The position numbers and the translations under genes are program-made. Positions 1-12,903 of a stretch of 64,000 nucleotides of DNA are shown one piece after another. Origin of the DNA: Muraenolepis orangiensis (taxonomy: Eukaryota; Chordata; Actinopteri; Gadiformes; Muraenolepididae). The notes under the pieces are model-generated. The model ran no database searches. It worked only from the letters and a program-made list of their open reading frames with translations, and had not been told where the DNA came from. Positions within the stretch are counted from its first letter, which is position 1; every line of letters starts with the position of its first letter. The stretch is taken from positions 9,646,643-9,710,642 of the forward strand of contig CM051013.1 in assembly GCA_027704905.1 (NCBI GenBank), given 5' to 3'.

Positions 1-28
1 AACATTGGAATCCGTCTTGGATGGGATT

Positions 29-90
29 GCGCAACACACGCGCAACACGCGCAACACGCACAACACGCGCAACACGCGCAACACGCACAC
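29..90. repeat. Short GCGCAACAC minisatellite
   Basis: Roughly seven imperfect copies of a 9-10 bp unit read as gcgcaacac or acgcacaac. The array is CpG-rich and lies almost at the window edge, so it may continue a larger array or island to the left. Confidence 0.7.
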
Positions 91-319
91 AGGACAGACA
101 CACAGGAGGGGCGCGTGTTCCAGAGACAAGCGGGCTCCGTCCGGAAAGCACACTTTTAGCGGAAATGTAAACGAGGAGTAATGGTGATGGCGGTGGTTAT
201 GTTCTTTTAAAGTGGGGTGGGGTGGAAATATAAATGAAGACACCCTTTCTGGTCCATGTGCTGTAAACACGTACGTTTTGTTGACTTTTATTACATTATG
301 TACAAATCTTGATTATTTA

Positions 320-349
320 TTTATATATATATATATACTTGGAAAACCA

Positions 350-390
<41 letters not shown>
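320..390. repeat. (TA)n microsatellite
   Basis: Two neighbouring TA runs, a short one near 321-337 and a longer one at about 354-390, separated by a short non-repeat spacer and followed by an A-run. Confidence 0.85.
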
Positions 391-396
<6 letters not shown>

Positions 397-831
397 AAAC
401 ACTAAAAACAAGAACCATTCCTGCGGGTAATACATTATAAGTCCTGGGAGCAGATCTGAGCGTTCCACTAAGTGGTCCTGAAAGCGGCCTGAACAGACGT
501 TTTTTAAAGCGGCTGTTTCTCGTTATTTAACCCGCCGGGAGAAGCCGGTTTCGGTAGGATCCTCGGCACGATGAAAGGTCTGCAAGCAGCAGAAGAAGAA
601 GTAGAAGAAGAAGACAGTTTTAGACGTCTAGGACTCTAGGGGGGGGGGGGGCCGGGGTTGAAGAATAGAGAGAAGACAGAGAGACACAAAAAACGCTGAG
701 AATAAACAAAAGGATGTTTTTTATCTTCTGTGATTCTCGCGTTTTTCTCGAGGCACCAATGTTGAAATGCCAAATTATTGTCAGTGAAACAGGAGCGGGG
801 GGGGATACTTATAGGAGAGGTTCAGAGGGTG

Positions 832-966
832 GTGGTGAGGAAGAGGAGGGGGAGGAGGAGGAGGAGGAGGAGGAGGAGGAGGAGGAGGAGGAGGAGGAGG
901 AGGAGGAGGAGGAGGGAGGAGGAGGAGGAGGAGGATGGAGGATGGAGGATGGAGGAGGAGGATGGA
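832..966. repeat. (GGA)n purine-rich tract
   Basis: About 130 bp of nearly pure GGA/GAG trinucleotide repeat with GGAT variants at the right end. The strand is entirely purine, so it is a triplex-capable mirror-type tract. The long Glu or Arg frames in it are repeat artefacts. Confidence 0.85.
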
Positions 967-1189
967 GAAACACACACCCTCACAGTGAAAAAAAGCGTTT
1001 AGAGAGATTACGGCGGTCTCCTGTTACAGCCAATGAAACATTAAGGACGTCAGTCAGAGCTGTTAGTCTGCAAGGTATCAGGTTTGTGCTGTTTGTAAAA
1101 TGGTCTCCGCCGTCGGTGCTGCTCGGCTGAATTTTTCATGTGTTTGTGTATTTATGGGCACGTGCGCACATGACGGCCTGGCACGTGCA

Positions 1190-1194
1190 CGCAC

Positions 1195-1250
<56 letters not shown>
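1190..1250. repeat. (CA)n microsatellite
   Basis: Uninterrupted CA dinucleotide repeat with a few CG variants at both edges. Confidence 0.9.
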
Positions 1251-1251
<1 letters not shown>

Positions 1252-1369
1252 AACGAACGCACGAGTGAGTCACCACTAAAGGGCCGATCTGATATAGCAT
1301 CACATTCGGTGGGATTGTATCTACGCACACATATTGAACTCTAAATATAGCACTAGAGTAAACTAATTA

Positions 1370-1480
1370 TAGTCCAGTGGGCCACGGGGGGTCGGTGGCT
1401 GACCCCCGCCATCAAGCGGTTCTGGGGTTCGATTCCCAACATTCCTCAGTGTGTCCCCTTCAGCCATCGGAACATGAAAG
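1370..1480 (+). repeat. Possible degenerate tRNA-derived SINE fragment
   Basis: A B-box-like sequence (ggttcgattcc at 1426-1436) follows a G/C-rich stretch beginning near 1372. The spacing resembles the head of a tRNA-derived SINE, but no full tRNA fold or clear A box is seen. It is best read as an old SINE remnant, not a functional tRNA. Confidence 0.4.
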
Positions 1481-1847
1481 GACACGTATTGACTGTACGT
1501 CGAGAGTGACAAAGTTGAGTGACAAGCGATCCCAAACAGAGCTCCGAGTACCAATGGACGCCGGGTCTGACACGTTGAAACCAAAGCGCCGTGGTCTGCA
1601 TCCATTGTCACGCCGGTGTTTGGCTCATTTCAAACAAAGCTAATTAATGGCAATTGTACCAGCGATACGTCATCCGCCCTGTTTACCGTCATGTGTTCCC
1701 TTGGCTCTCCTTTCCTACGGAGCGTGACCCAACTTTTCCCAGGCTACGCATGGGGCTGTGGAAAAGGCAGTCACCACAATGTTGTGACTGTTCTCAGGCC
1801 ATTAGCTACCATCCCGCATTGAACCAAGCAGAGTTGTTTCTGCTTCT

Positions 1848-1976
<129 letters not shown>

Positions 1977-2209
1977 TGAGTCGCCGCACGGAGTCAACAC
2001 TTGAGACGCTGGAACGGGGAAGTTGCCGTAACTCTGCCGAGCGCCGCACTTAGCGTAAATTGTGACTGGCAGCGAGGCCTCTTTCCAGTTCCTCCGTGTC
2101 GACGGCGACGAGTGCTGGGTTGACAGGGTCTTAATGAAGCCGCTTTTTGACCGGCTTAATGCGGTTTTTTAAAGAAAATGCCAGTGGTTGTGGCTATGGA
2201 GGAACCGTT

Positions 2210-2242
2210 CTCCTCCTCCTCCTCCTCCTCCTCCTCCTCCTC
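2210..2242. repeat. (TCC)n microsatellite
   Basis: About ten copies of the TCC trinucleotide, followed by a diverged pyrimidine stretch. Confidence 0.8.
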
Positions 2243-2621
2243 TCTTCCTCCCGTTGCCTGGGGATTTAAGGCACATCTGAGCTTTTTCGGGGGGAGGGAG
2301 GGAAACCGCACAACCTGTTCCAACCCCCCCCTATGGACGCTAAAGGCCTCACGGCGGCGAACCATAACTGTATTAGGCATCGTCAGCACGAGTTGCTCGT
2401 CTACGCGCCGTTGAAGCCATGTAGGGCTGTCCTCTCGGGCGAGACGTTTATAATGTCCGCAACCATCAAGAAACACAAACAACTCCCCGCATAGGTCAGA
2501 TGGTAGCCCATATATAAATCCCCCCCCCCCCCCCACCCCTCCCCTGCCCCCCCCACCCCCCTTCGCCTGAATAATGTGTTGCCGTTCTTCTGGGGAAACG
2601 TTTATCGAGACGTTAGGAGAC

Positions 2622-2662
2622 ATGCTATGCTATGCTATGCTATGCTATGCTATGCTATGCTA
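2622..2662. repeat. (ATGCT)n pentanucleotide repeat
   Basis: Eight head-to-tail copies of a 5-bp unit atgct with almost no divergence. Confidence 0.85.
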
Positions 2663-3029
2663 CATAGCGGTAGAGAACCCCAAGGAAAGTAGGCGGAAGC
2701 CAGTTAGGGCCTGTCGGCCATTAGCTTTTCATGAGGCTGCGGTGCAGCGCTGAGACGGTCTTCAATAATGAAGAGACCAGCGTGGATAATGAAAGGAGGA
2801 AGAGATAAATTTAGCCCGTGCCCTTGTAGACCATGTTTGCGAGCTCTTGTCTTTTAGCATGAGTGGTTTGCCGGGGGCGCGGGGATTAGGTCGATTAGCC
2901 CACTGTATTGTGTTTCTTTTGGAAAAAGGAGCCGCGGACGGTGATGCCCACAGCGATCGTGCACTAGGGAGCGTCTCTAAAGACCTGAGCTAACTCGTCG
3001 ACCAACTGTATCTCATTCTCCTTAATCAG

Positions 3030-3140
3030 AGATATTACCTTTCCGGGCGAGACACGCAGAGATATTCATGAGAGATATTACCTTTCCGGGCGGGACACGC
3101 AGAGATATTCATGAGAGATATTACCTTTCCGGGACACGCA
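3030..3140. repeat. 42-43 bp minisatellite, three copies
   Basis: Three direct copies starting at 3030, 3072 and 3115, each opening with gagatattacctttccggg. The third is truncated after gacacgca. Copies 1 and 2 differ at one base in the middle. Confidence 0.8.
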
Positions 3141-3589
3141 ATGGCTTTTCGCGTTTCTCTTTCTTTCTTTCTTTCTTCTTTTTCGCTTCTCTTCAGTCCG
3201 TTTTTCCTAACGGGCTATGTGGGTCGTCGACTAAAATAACTGGCTCAGCATCGGTCATGGTGCGGTCATCGTTTAGGATGAATCCTTTACCAAGAAAAAG
3301 TCACAGCAAACCCCCCCATACATACGGTGTATTGGGTCTGTAATGTCTGGAAAGAGCCAGACACACATCGGCGCGGGTTAACACTTGTGCTTCGATGTAT
3401 GAGGTCATTATCTCCCCGCTTGATGTGTTTTAATGGAAAAAGCAGAGCCACATGTTGAGTCCAACGGAGGCCTCCACGGTGCTTTAGATTAGGCAATGGG
3501 GACGATTGGAAGCCATGGATAAGGCGGTGGTGATAGACGGTGTTTTGAAGTGAGATGGAGGGGTAGGGGGCCAGGCAGGTATGGAGCAG

Positions 3590-3591
<2 letters not shown>

Positions 3592-3682
<91 letters not shown>
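3592..3682. repeat. (GA)n microsatellite
   Basis: About 90 bp of GA repeat interrupted once by GGA near position 3650. Confidence 0.9.
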
Positions 3683-3686
<4 letters not shown>

Positions 3687-3937
3687 GTCTGCCGCCAGTC
3701 ATGGGGAAAATAGATGGTAGCAAAAGAAGCGCTTGTCTGTGACACTTCCATCGTTCTACCAAGGAGAGACACAATGTTCCCCGACTCCTGATGGGAGAAC
3801 GTTATCAGGAAGGGGCGAGGCGAGCGAGAGTCAGCCGACTACAGTGGGGGGGCCCTTTGAAAAAGAAGATTTCAGAATCTTCCTGCTTTCTTTGTATTTC
3901 CCCCCCGGGGGCCAGTTTCATGAGACGCCACACAAAA

Positions 3938-3971
3938 ATACAAACAAACAAACAAACAAACAAACAAACAG
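3938..3971. repeat. (CAAA)n tetranucleotide repeat
   Basis: About eight copies of caaa or aaca head to tail. Confidence 0.8.
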
Positions 3972-4598
3972 CAACAGCTGTTGAGCCTGGAGAAAGGTGC
4001 AGCGCGGCGGCGGCGGTGTGATGAGTCACGCTAACGTATCGTATGTGTTCATCTCAGGTGATGACAAGGATGTGTATTGTTCCATTTGATCCCCCGGAGC
4101 TGTGGAGTGACGGAGCCCTCTTCAGGGGACAGGTAAAGCAGGTCAGGACAACTTTAACCCTCAACTTTTAGTTCAGGTATGGCACTGCTCAGTTCAGCCC
4201 CCGGGGGCCTAGCGTGTGCTAGCTGCGTGCTAGCTGCGTGCCATACTTGTTATCCTGCTGGGGGGCCCCTGCGGCAGGTAGACTCAGAGACGCGCACCGT
4301 CATGACTTCACTTGCCAGCTGTCGGTTGGCTCTATGGAACCTAGTGAAAATGAACCCCTTAGTTAGTTCCTTTTTTCATTTGGGGGTTTGTTTAGCCTTG
4401 TTTTGGAGTGCCCTCTTTAACAGAGCCCTGGAACACTGGCTCTGGCTCTGCACATATTTGGTTACTACGACTAAACGCCTTAAGACTTTTCCAAAACCCG
4501 AAAAGTATTTCATGCATGGCAGGCATCCGGAGACCTTCTTCGCGTAAAAGAAGCCACGAAAAAAAGAAAATCCACATGGCTGTGACTGTGTTCCGAGG

Positions 4599-4779
4599 GG
4601 GGGGGGGGGGGGGGGGGGGTGTAATCAAAGTGATGTTTTCTGGTGGATTTTCAGATAATGTTTCTCATAAAGAAGAGATTTCGGCGAACGGCACACCTGG
4701 GGACAATAAAAACAGAAATGTAGACAGAGTAGCGAGATGGCGGCTTGGGTTTTTTTTTTGGGGGGGGGGAGGGGGGGGA
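4599..4779. repeat. Poly-G clusters
   Basis: A run of about 21 G at 4599-4619 and a second T-run/G-run cluster at about 4750-4779. Both have high quadruplex potential and are prone to length error in assemblies. Confidence 0.7.
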
Positions 4780-5072
4780 CGACAAATCAGGAAAGAAGGA
4801 TTTTGTTCGAACACGAAGAGAAAAAGCTTTAAGACGATCTGTGAGAATTAGAAACGACATAAGCTGACATCATCCGCCTAGCGTGGAACAGAGCTGAATT
4901 TATGGTTAGAATAAAGAAAGAGAAAAGAAAAATACTCCCAAATCGTCGTCGTCGTCCCCCCCCCTGCATCCCATCACAGGGTAATGAAGGGGGGGGGGGT
5001 GGTGCGCTTGTTCTTTTAATACGACCTATTTACTTACTAATTGGCATGGGCGCGCGAGAAGCCTCTGGCAAC

Positions 5073-5074
<2 letters not shown>

Positions 5075-5112
<38 letters not shown>

Positions 5113-5136
5113 GCGTGCGTGTGCGTGTGCGTGTGT

Positions 5137-5198
<62 letters not shown>
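5075..5198. repeat. (GT)n microsatellite with GC variants
   Basis: About 124 bp of GT repeat. The centre (roughly 5105-5140) carries GC and AC variants, while the right arm is uninterrupted. Confidence 0.9.
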
Positions 5199-5202
<4 letters not shown>

Positions 5203-5357
5203 CGAGGGAAGATCTCTAAAATGTGACCGCGGAGCACCAACCACCACGCCCCCCCCACACCCTGGGCTGTGATCCGGGTGGCCGGACGTGGGGGGAGCGT
5301 ACATTTAGCGCATCACACTCTATCAGTGTCAGCGGTGAGTGTGCATGGTCGTCGTCC

Positions 5358-5537
5358 TCCCCCCCCCCCCCCCCCCCCCCCCGCCCCCCCCCACACACAC
5401 GCACACACGGCTGTTCATTGGACAAACCGCTGTTTGGTTTAGACAGCGGAGTGCGTTTTGTGCGCAAGAAAAAGTGGGAAAGGGAGCGAAAGGGGGGAGG
5501 TGTGTGGTGGGGGGGGGGGGGGGGGGGGGGGGGGGGG
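5358..5537. repeat. Facing poly-C and poly-G runs
   Basis: A poly-C run (about 5359-5392) and a poly-G run (about 5509-5537) lie about 115 bp apart on the same strand. They are complementary and could fold into a G:C hairpin stem. Confidence 0.7.
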
Positions 5538-5733
5538 TGCAAAGGGGGATGGCACGGAGCCAAGGACCTCCAGCTTCAGGGGGAGCGATCGGTGATGGCG
5601 GCGGTGATGTCAGGGTTGGGTTATGCAGGTTGTCATGAGCACAGCATGCCTGTCTTGATGTAATGTAACTCTGGTACTGCTGCCCCCCTTGAACCCGGAG
5701 CAGGAGGTTGAACATTTAATGGCAGAGCGCTAC

Positions 5734-5910
<177 letters not shown>

Positions 5911-6414
5911 ACCGTATAAATTAAGCTGAAAAAGTCCAATGGAGAAACATAGGGGGAAAAAAGGGGCCAGGGACTTAAATTGTAAATAAAAGAAGGGGAA
6001 AAGAGAAAAGAGCAGCGAATCCCAGACACATTGGAAGAACTACGCTGGACTGGAACAAACAGTCCATCAATAGCCAATCTTTCATCATACTTTATTTTTC
6101 TCTCTCTCTCTCTGCTTTCCATTCTTCACGGGGCCCTCTATATATATATATATATATATATTTGGCTGGACAGCGGCGCCATCGAAGCCAAATAGATGTT
6201 TCCTTAAGGAATGACCACACATCAATGTCCAATGTATTTCCCCGAAGAAAAGCACTCCAATGATTTATCGTAAACAAAAAAAAAACAAAGCAACAACCCG
6301 CGCTCCCCCCGCCCCCCCGCCCCCGCCCCCCCCCGACAAAGTGGCACGTGGCCAGGCGCAGATCCGCTGAGCCTCTCTCTCAGCGCGGGAGAGCGAGCCG
6401 CACGTGACCGACCG

Positions 6415-6459
6415 GAGAGAGAGAGAGAGCGAGAGAGAGAGAGAGCGAGAGAGAGAGAC
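6415..6459. repeat. (GA)n with GC variants
   Basis: Short GA repeat interrupted by three gagc variants. A (TA)n run lies upstream at 6141-6161 and C-rich stretches at 6306-6335 and 6678-6697. Confidence 0.75.
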
Positions 6460-6825
6460 AACAAGCGCCTTTCTAGGTTTTTGCATGGGGAAGTCATGTA
6501 ACGAGACCTCCCGCATATACCCCCCCCCCCTCCCCCTCCCCCTCCCCCACCACCGCACACCGCACACAAATACACAAGCGGACCTCCCCCGTGCACGCAG
6601 GACTTTGCAGCAAATCCCCTCCGTCCACCGCTGACCCTCCTCCCACCGGCAACCTCCCTCAACACCGGCCCTCTCTCCCCCCCCCCCCCCCCCCCCCACC
6701 TGTCCACGTGACATCTATCTCCAGGTGGGATCCTCTTCCCTTCTCCTGGGGCAGACATATGGCGATGCTAAAAACACACCCATGAATCAATGTGAGCACC
6801 GTGCACATTCGACCATGCGTGCATG

Positions 6826-6905
6826 ATTCAAGATTTGTTATTTGCCATATGTACAATAAGTACAATGGAATGCTCACTCCCCATTCCCACATGCAGTAGG
6901 ATTTT
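6826..6905 (+). repeat. Dispersed repeat copy (head segment)
   Basis: The sequence from about 6828 resembles 23,862-23,935 in the last intron of fam3a: both read tattgcc/attggcc, then gtaca, then ggaatgct and ccccattc/cccattc. I infer two diverged copies of one interspersed element of unknown class. Confidence 0.5.
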
Positions 6906-7184
6906 GATTGAACACCATATTGAACACCATATATATACTATACTTTGTGCTATACTTATATAACAATACTGTACACAATACAAATAACAATAAAGTGACT
7001 GATGGATGATATGTACATATATTGAATTGTGCAAAAAAGCATTTCAAAAGCATTTTAAAGTGCCAGTAGTGCAGCAGCATCATGAATACAGTGCAGCACA
7101 GTGCAGTGACTGTAATGAGTGCAGAAAGGCCAGCTTAAGTATGATGGTGTGAATGAACTGTGGATGACAATGTTATCATAATGG

Positions 7185-7472
7185 CAGCGGCAGGGGGCGG
7201 CAGTAGCCTTAGTCTGTTGGGACTTTGCTTGGGAACCGGAGGGTCGCCAATTCAGGTCCCCGAAAGGGACCAAGTACGGAGTGAGAACCGGTACTTGGAA
7301 AAATGTGCCAGTTCTCCTCCTGGGCACTGCCGAGGGGTTAGTGCCTTGAGCAAGGCACTAAATCTCCGCTGGTGCCAGGGTAAATACAACAGTTGCCCCA
7401 CTGCTCCTTAATACTAGGATGGGTTAAAAATGCAGAAAAACAAATGTCACCGTGTGACCAATAAAGAGGATT
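7185..7472 (+). repeat. tRNA-derived SINE, copy 1
   Basis: A tRNA-like head with an A-box region around 7199-7220 and a B-box-like segment around 7249-7262 is followed by a body containing ccttgagcaaggcac. A tail near 7410 reads aatactaggatgggtta. The same body and tail occur at 39,797-40,000, so both belong to one family. The body motif is common in fish tRNA SINEs. Not a functional tRNA gene. Confidence 0.7.
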
Positions 7473-7961
7473 CAAAACCCTCCAGATTTAGATTTAGATT
7501 TAGCCTCCTAGAAGTTCAGTAGGCGCACTGGCGGTGGATACAAGCTGTCCTTGGACCTGGTAGTCCTTGTACGGATGCTGCGGAACCGACGACCGGACCG
7601 TAGGGGGGGGGGGGGGGGGGAAAGAGATGGTGCCCAGGGTGGTTGCCAAGGTGGTTTGCGGGAGCAGGCGGCCCTTTGTGATGGAGAGATTACCTTATTC
7701 CCACAGTTTGAGCAATGCAGGTCGTCCTTGCAACAAAAAATTACTAAGCACTGTACGTCCAGCTAGCTGTACGTGGGGCCTGGACCACTGTTCCCCCCTC
7801 AAGACTTACACGATACGAGCCTTAGAACTTACCGCATTAAGGGGAGTGCATACCGACGTGAGGTACCCTGGGGTCAGCGTCAATGGGACACGTCAATTGG
7901 CGGCACGTCTGCTCACAGTAGTCCCCGTCCGCTGTGTTAGTGGGCCGTGAGCTGATGGCCG

Positions 7962-7964
<3 letters not shown>

Positions 7965-7998
<34 letters not shown>

Positions 7999-8011
7999 GG
8001 TGGGGTGGGTT
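7965..8011. repeat. (GT)n/(GGGT)n microsatellite
   Basis: A short GT repeat runs directly into GGGT units. Confidence 0.8.
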
Positions 8012-8061
8012 GTGTTTTGGACAAGAGAGTGCCCTGCAACGTTGATGAGATGAGATGAGAT

Positions 8062-8290
8062 TCAAATAGTATAGCCATTGCACAGCACAGCGAAAATAAG
8101 TGGGCATCTAACCAAAGTGCACATATAACAGTAAAGTGCATGGTGATAAACAATGTAAAGTGTGTTAAATAGGATGTAGGAACAAGTCTTCTGGGTATAA
8201 AAACTCGCTATTAAAAAATAGGTGTGTATACAATATATTAGTAGGTATGAGATATGTGCAGATATAGGTATATATATATATATATATACA
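8062..8290 (+). repeat. Dispersed repeat copy (AT-rich body)
   Basis: Shares ordered blocks with 51,995-52,247: cattgcacagcaca, then aagtgcatggt, aatgtaaagtg, gttaaata, aggtatgagatatgtgca and a terminal TA-rich stretch. A reverse-oriented copy lies at about 40,050-40,215. This supports an interspersed element with an AT microsatellite tail. Confidence 0.6.
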
Positions 8291-8548
8291 GGTAAGTATA
8301 CGTGTATCAACAATATGTAACATTTGAGGATGTCCTGTTGTGGTCCCTTTTGCCTCTCTTGGGTTCTTCTTGAAACGCTCGTAATGACCCACTCAGAAAA
8401 GATGCACTCAAGGCATAGAAGAGGCACTTTGAATGAGAGCATTCAACCAAATGTTTAATTACACATTTGATTTGATTTGACGTTGGATGTCTGCCTACCT
8501 GGCACCTTTTGTACCGTAGCCTGCCAAGATGAGGACTCCTCCCGATCT

Positions 8549-8637
<89 letters not shown>

Positions 8638-8668
8638 GTGTTCGTTTCCAAGATCTCTTTCTCTTTAC

Positions 8669-8734
<66 letters not shown>
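8549..8734. repeat. Duplicated (CT)n unit
   Basis: Two CT blocks (8549-8635 and 8669-8734) are each followed by the same short unique segment: gtttccaagatctctttctc and its close copy gttttccaaggtctctttctc, each then ctttaccccc. A CT array plus flank has therefore been duplicated in tandem. Confidence 0.75.
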
Positions 8735-8738
<4 letters not shown>

Positions 8739-8770
8739 TTGTTTTCCAAGGTCTCTTTCTCTTTACCCCC

Positions 8771-8811
8771 ACTAACAATAAACCTCCCCCAGGGGGAGGT
8801 TTATTGTTAGT
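8771..8811. repeat. Perfect 41-bp palindrome (20-bp arms, 1-nt loop)
   Basis: The arm actaacaataaacctccccc (8771-8790) is followed by one A and then its exact reverse complement (8792-8811). No mismatch was found. It lies directly after the duplicated CT unit. It has no terminator role in vertebrate DNA; see findings. Confidence 0.9.
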
Positions 8812-9202
8812 TTTTACAGAAATGTTTGCCAGTCTTGGTTTTCATCGAGAGCGTAACTGGGATATAATAGTTATAAATAAATAATATATAATAATAAATA
8901 ATGGTTATTTAAACAAACTTGACCCTAGCGTATCTCTCAGTGTGGGGGGGGGGGCCCCACGGCAGCACAGATGACCTAATGATAAGAAAACACCAGTGGT
9001 CACAATAACTTGGCCCCCGAGCGTAAACCACGTTAGCGCTGCCCAGTCGGCCCGGGTGGAACGCTCAGGCCCCCCCCCCCCCCCTCTGCAATAAATCATC
9101 AAACAAGTGAAATCATCAAACATAAATTAAGTTTATGAGAAAGCCTTTTGGAAACATGACACGACACGACAAGACACTCTATGGCAAGGACAGACGGAGG
9201 GC

Positions 9203-9516
9203 TGAGGTGGTGGTAGTGGTGGTGTAGTGGGGTGGTGGATTTGTGGTGGTGGTGGGTTGTGGTGGTGGTGGTATTGGTGGCAGTGGTGGGTGGTGGTGGT
9301 GGTGGTATGGTAGTGGTGGAGGTTGGGTGGGGGTGGTGGTTGTGGTGGGGTGGCAGTGGTGGGTGGTGGTGGTGGTGGTATGGGTAGTGGTGGAGGTTGT
9401 GGTGGGGGTGGTGGTGGTTGTGGTGGGGGTGGTGGAGGTGTGGTGGGGTGGTGGTGGTTGTGGTGGGGGTGGTGGAGGTTGTGGTGGGGGTGGTGGTATT
9501 GTGGTAGTACGCCTGT
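9203..9516. repeat. (GGT)n-rich minisatellite, about 310 bp
   Basis: Nearly pure G/T strand of GGT with GGGGT, GCAGT and GTATGG variants. Larger units of about 45-90 bp repeat, including two copies around the motif ggtggcagtggtgggtggt. Dense G-runs give strong quadruplex potential. Confidence 0.85.
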
Positions 9517-9798
9517 TGTGAGATAAATTATCCACATATGTCCTGTTGTCCTCTGGCTGGAAACAGGCCACCAGATGGAGCGTTAGGGGAAGACGTCAGA
9601 CTCCTCCTGGCTCCCATGTGTCCCGTCTGGCTGAACCGCTGACGGAGGGGGTGGGGGGGGGGGGGGGGGAGGGGCGTGCAGTCTCCACCCTCGACGCCGC
9701 CAAATGCTCTCGCTCCACAGGCATTCGACGTACATCATCCTCTTTACGTAACCGTTCCGTTCCCCTCCATTTTCTATAGACCACGACCAAAAACCGCC

Positions 9799-9965
9799 CC
9801 ATCCCCCCCCCCCCCCACCCCCCCCCCCCCCCCCCACCCCCCCACCCCCCCCCCCCCGACTCTCTCATTAATCAATCTCCAATCTCCAACATCAACTTCT
9901 CTCTCACTCTCTCTTACCTCCTCCTCCTCCTCCTCCTCGTCCTCCTCCTCCTTCCCCTCCTCGTC
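9799..9965. repeat. Poly-C tract followed by CT and (TCC)n
   Basis: C-runs broken by single A residues (9799-9857) lead into pyrimidine-rich sequence and TCC repeats (about 9918-9965). Confidence 0.75.
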
Positions 9966-10493
9966 CTCTCATCCTGCTGCTACCTTTTTCTCCCCCTTCC
10001 TCGCTGGCTTCGCTCCCTTGACCTCCTCGTCTCCTCTTTAAAAAAAAACACCCATCCTCCCTTATTCTGTCAGCGGCCATTCCACCGCTGGCTGCTGGTC
10101 GCCGCCGCCAGCGGTGTCATCGTTCATCCGCGATTAGCGCTGTCGCTGTCCAACAGGACACCGTGTGAGCCCGGCTCAACTGTCTTTAAAGCCGGGGCCT
10201 TTAAAGGCTACCGCCAAGGGAACGGCCCCAGAGCTCCCACACTAGAGCTCCCACACTAAACAGCCGGTCCGGGGGCTCGGTAATGGAGGGGAATAGTGAA
10301 GCAGTGACGTAGCTAAGCAATGTAACTAAGCCATAGCTAACGGGGGAAGGAAGAAAGGCCCAATTAGCAGAGGTCGGCGCCGGCTGACTGGATGCAGCTG
10401 TGCAGCGCAGACGGTTGATCAGAAGCGCGGTGATTGATTACAATCACCTGGGCGGTAGTGCTGCATATATATATAAGAGGCTGATAAGCGCAT

Positions 10494-10577
10494 ATGCACA
10501 CACACACACACACACACACACGCGCGCGCGCGGACGTGGGTACACCTATAGATGCACGTTCTACTATTGTGCACGTA

Positions 10578-10634
<57 letters not shown>

Positions 10635-10783
10635 ATACACACACACACACACACGTGCATACACACACACACGTGGGGTACACCTAAAACACGATCCTGT
10701 AAACTTGCACATGGTGCACACACACGTGCATGCACACGGATAAACCTACAAACACATTCTCACACACACACACACACACACAT
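10494..10783. repeat. Compound (CA)n array
   Basis: Several CA blocks (10496-10522, 10578-10630, 10637-10672, 10760-10781) are separated by short segments such as gtgcata and by a repeated gtgggtacacct/gtggggtacacct, indicating local duplication. Confidence 0.85.
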
Positions 10784-10893
10784 GGACATACTCAAAAAGA
10801 CACACAGATGCCCACTGGCATAAACACACACAGACACAAGGGTAGTGGTAATTACAAGGGGCTTGTATTACAAAGGATAGAATGTGATGAATA

Positions 10894-11403
<510 letters not shown>

Positions 11404-12038
11404 AGGAGGACTGGTGGAGGAGGCGAACTGGAGCAAACCCCAAGTGTAAGAGTTGTGGCAACCCGACTAATAATAAAACACTCCATGTTTCATCACAGCC
11501 CTCTTAACTCCGTTAGCGTCAGCTCTCTTGATTACTTCATTTGTCAGTAGAAACAGGCGGACGAGGAGATTTAAAACAAGCTCCGAGAAGAGAGAAAGAT
11601 AGGCCACAGGTGGTTGGAACGAGAGAGCAGGGAGTGACACATAGAGTGGATGAAAAAGTAGCTGTTGGAGAGACGGAAAGGGACAAATCGTATTTGCAAC
11701 ACAATAAAAATACCCGTTCTTTCACATGGACGGACGGTGGGGCAGCCAAGTCAGTCTGGTTTGGATCAATCTGCTGGTCTTCATCGTATAGGATACAGAA
11801 TACGGGCCCACCATGATGATTAGTGTTTAGGTTCTGCACGAATGGCTTCCCCCTGCGTGCATTGAGTTCTGCCCGAGGCCCCGCAGGTTCTCAGCCTATA
11901 GATTGCTGCTCGGAAAGAGAGAGCCGGAAATTACAAATAGGTGCGAGTGGAGGCCCCCAAACCCCCCCCCCACCCTCTCTCCACCCGCTTACGTCACTGA
12001 ATATTCGGTAGATATTTGATGAGGTGTACGAGAAGTAA

Positions 12039-12039
12039 A

Positions 12040-12088
<49 letters not shown>
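12039..12088. repeat. (CA)n microsatellite
   Basis: About 45 bp of CA repeat with one CT and one CG variant at the right end. Confidence 0.85.
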
Positions 12089-12089
<1 letters not shown>

Positions 12090-12399
12090 GCACATTGCCA
12101 AAGGCAGAGAATGCTCCACGGAGTGCGTGTCTGTCTGCATGCACGTCTGTGTGTCTGCACTGCAGTCCAACAACAGGTTCACTGCGTAGATCTCGCCCGG
12201 TGTGTCCCGGCCTGACACCGACGGGGACAATGCAATTCATGTATTCCCCCCATGTTCCTTCTCCGTTCATACTCTCGCCAGCCTTCTCAGAATTCACTTC
12301 AATATGATCTATGTTTTTTTATGTTTCGTGCGGCTTACCCTGGCTGTCTAAAGGCCTAGAATGGCAGGCGATGAGTTACAGGGGGAGGAAGGGGGGGGG

Positions 12400-12465
<66 letters not shown>

Positions 12466-12486
12466 ATGTATTTATGTGTGTGTGTA
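12400..12486. repeat. (GT)n microsatellite
   Basis: GT repeat preceded by a nine-base G run and followed by TATG variants. Confidence 0.85.
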
Positions 12487-12678
12487 TGTGGGGGCAGGGC
12501 GGAGAGGAGGTAATCAAATGATCCCGTTAATGCGGCCCTGCATAGCTCTGTGGGGCTGTTACCGAGATAAAGAGCTATATAAATAAACCTCCCAAGAGTG
12601 TTTGAGGGAGCAGAGTATGCACAGTGCAGCAGGCCCAGGGTGTCAGGTCCCAGTGGGGCCAAGGCAGGGGCTGGGGGG

Positions 12679-12679
12679 G

Positions 12680-12719
<40 letters not shown>

Positions 12720-12903
12720 TCAGCTGGACTGGCGGCCTTACGGCCTCTGAATGTGAACCAGCGCATTTCTGGCTACACGGGGGGGAGAGGGGTGGTTAAT
12801 GTGAAATACAGTGATGGGGGAGGGGGAGGGGGAGGGGGAGGGGGAGGGGAGGTTGGGGTGGGGGGGGGGGGGTGGTGGGGGGTGGGGGGTGGTTGGGAGT
12901 GGA
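12679..12903. repeat. (CA)n then (GGGGGA)n/(GGT)n tract
   Basis: A CA repeat at 12,679-12,717. After about 95 bp of unique sequence come hexanucleotide ggggga repeats (12,813-12,850) and G/GGT-rich DNA to 12,903. Confidence 0.8.

Noticed and set aside
4179..4547. A 122-residue frame with hydrophobic segments
   Set aside because: No recognised domain, no neighbouring splice sites or exons, and a length expected by chance in this GC range.
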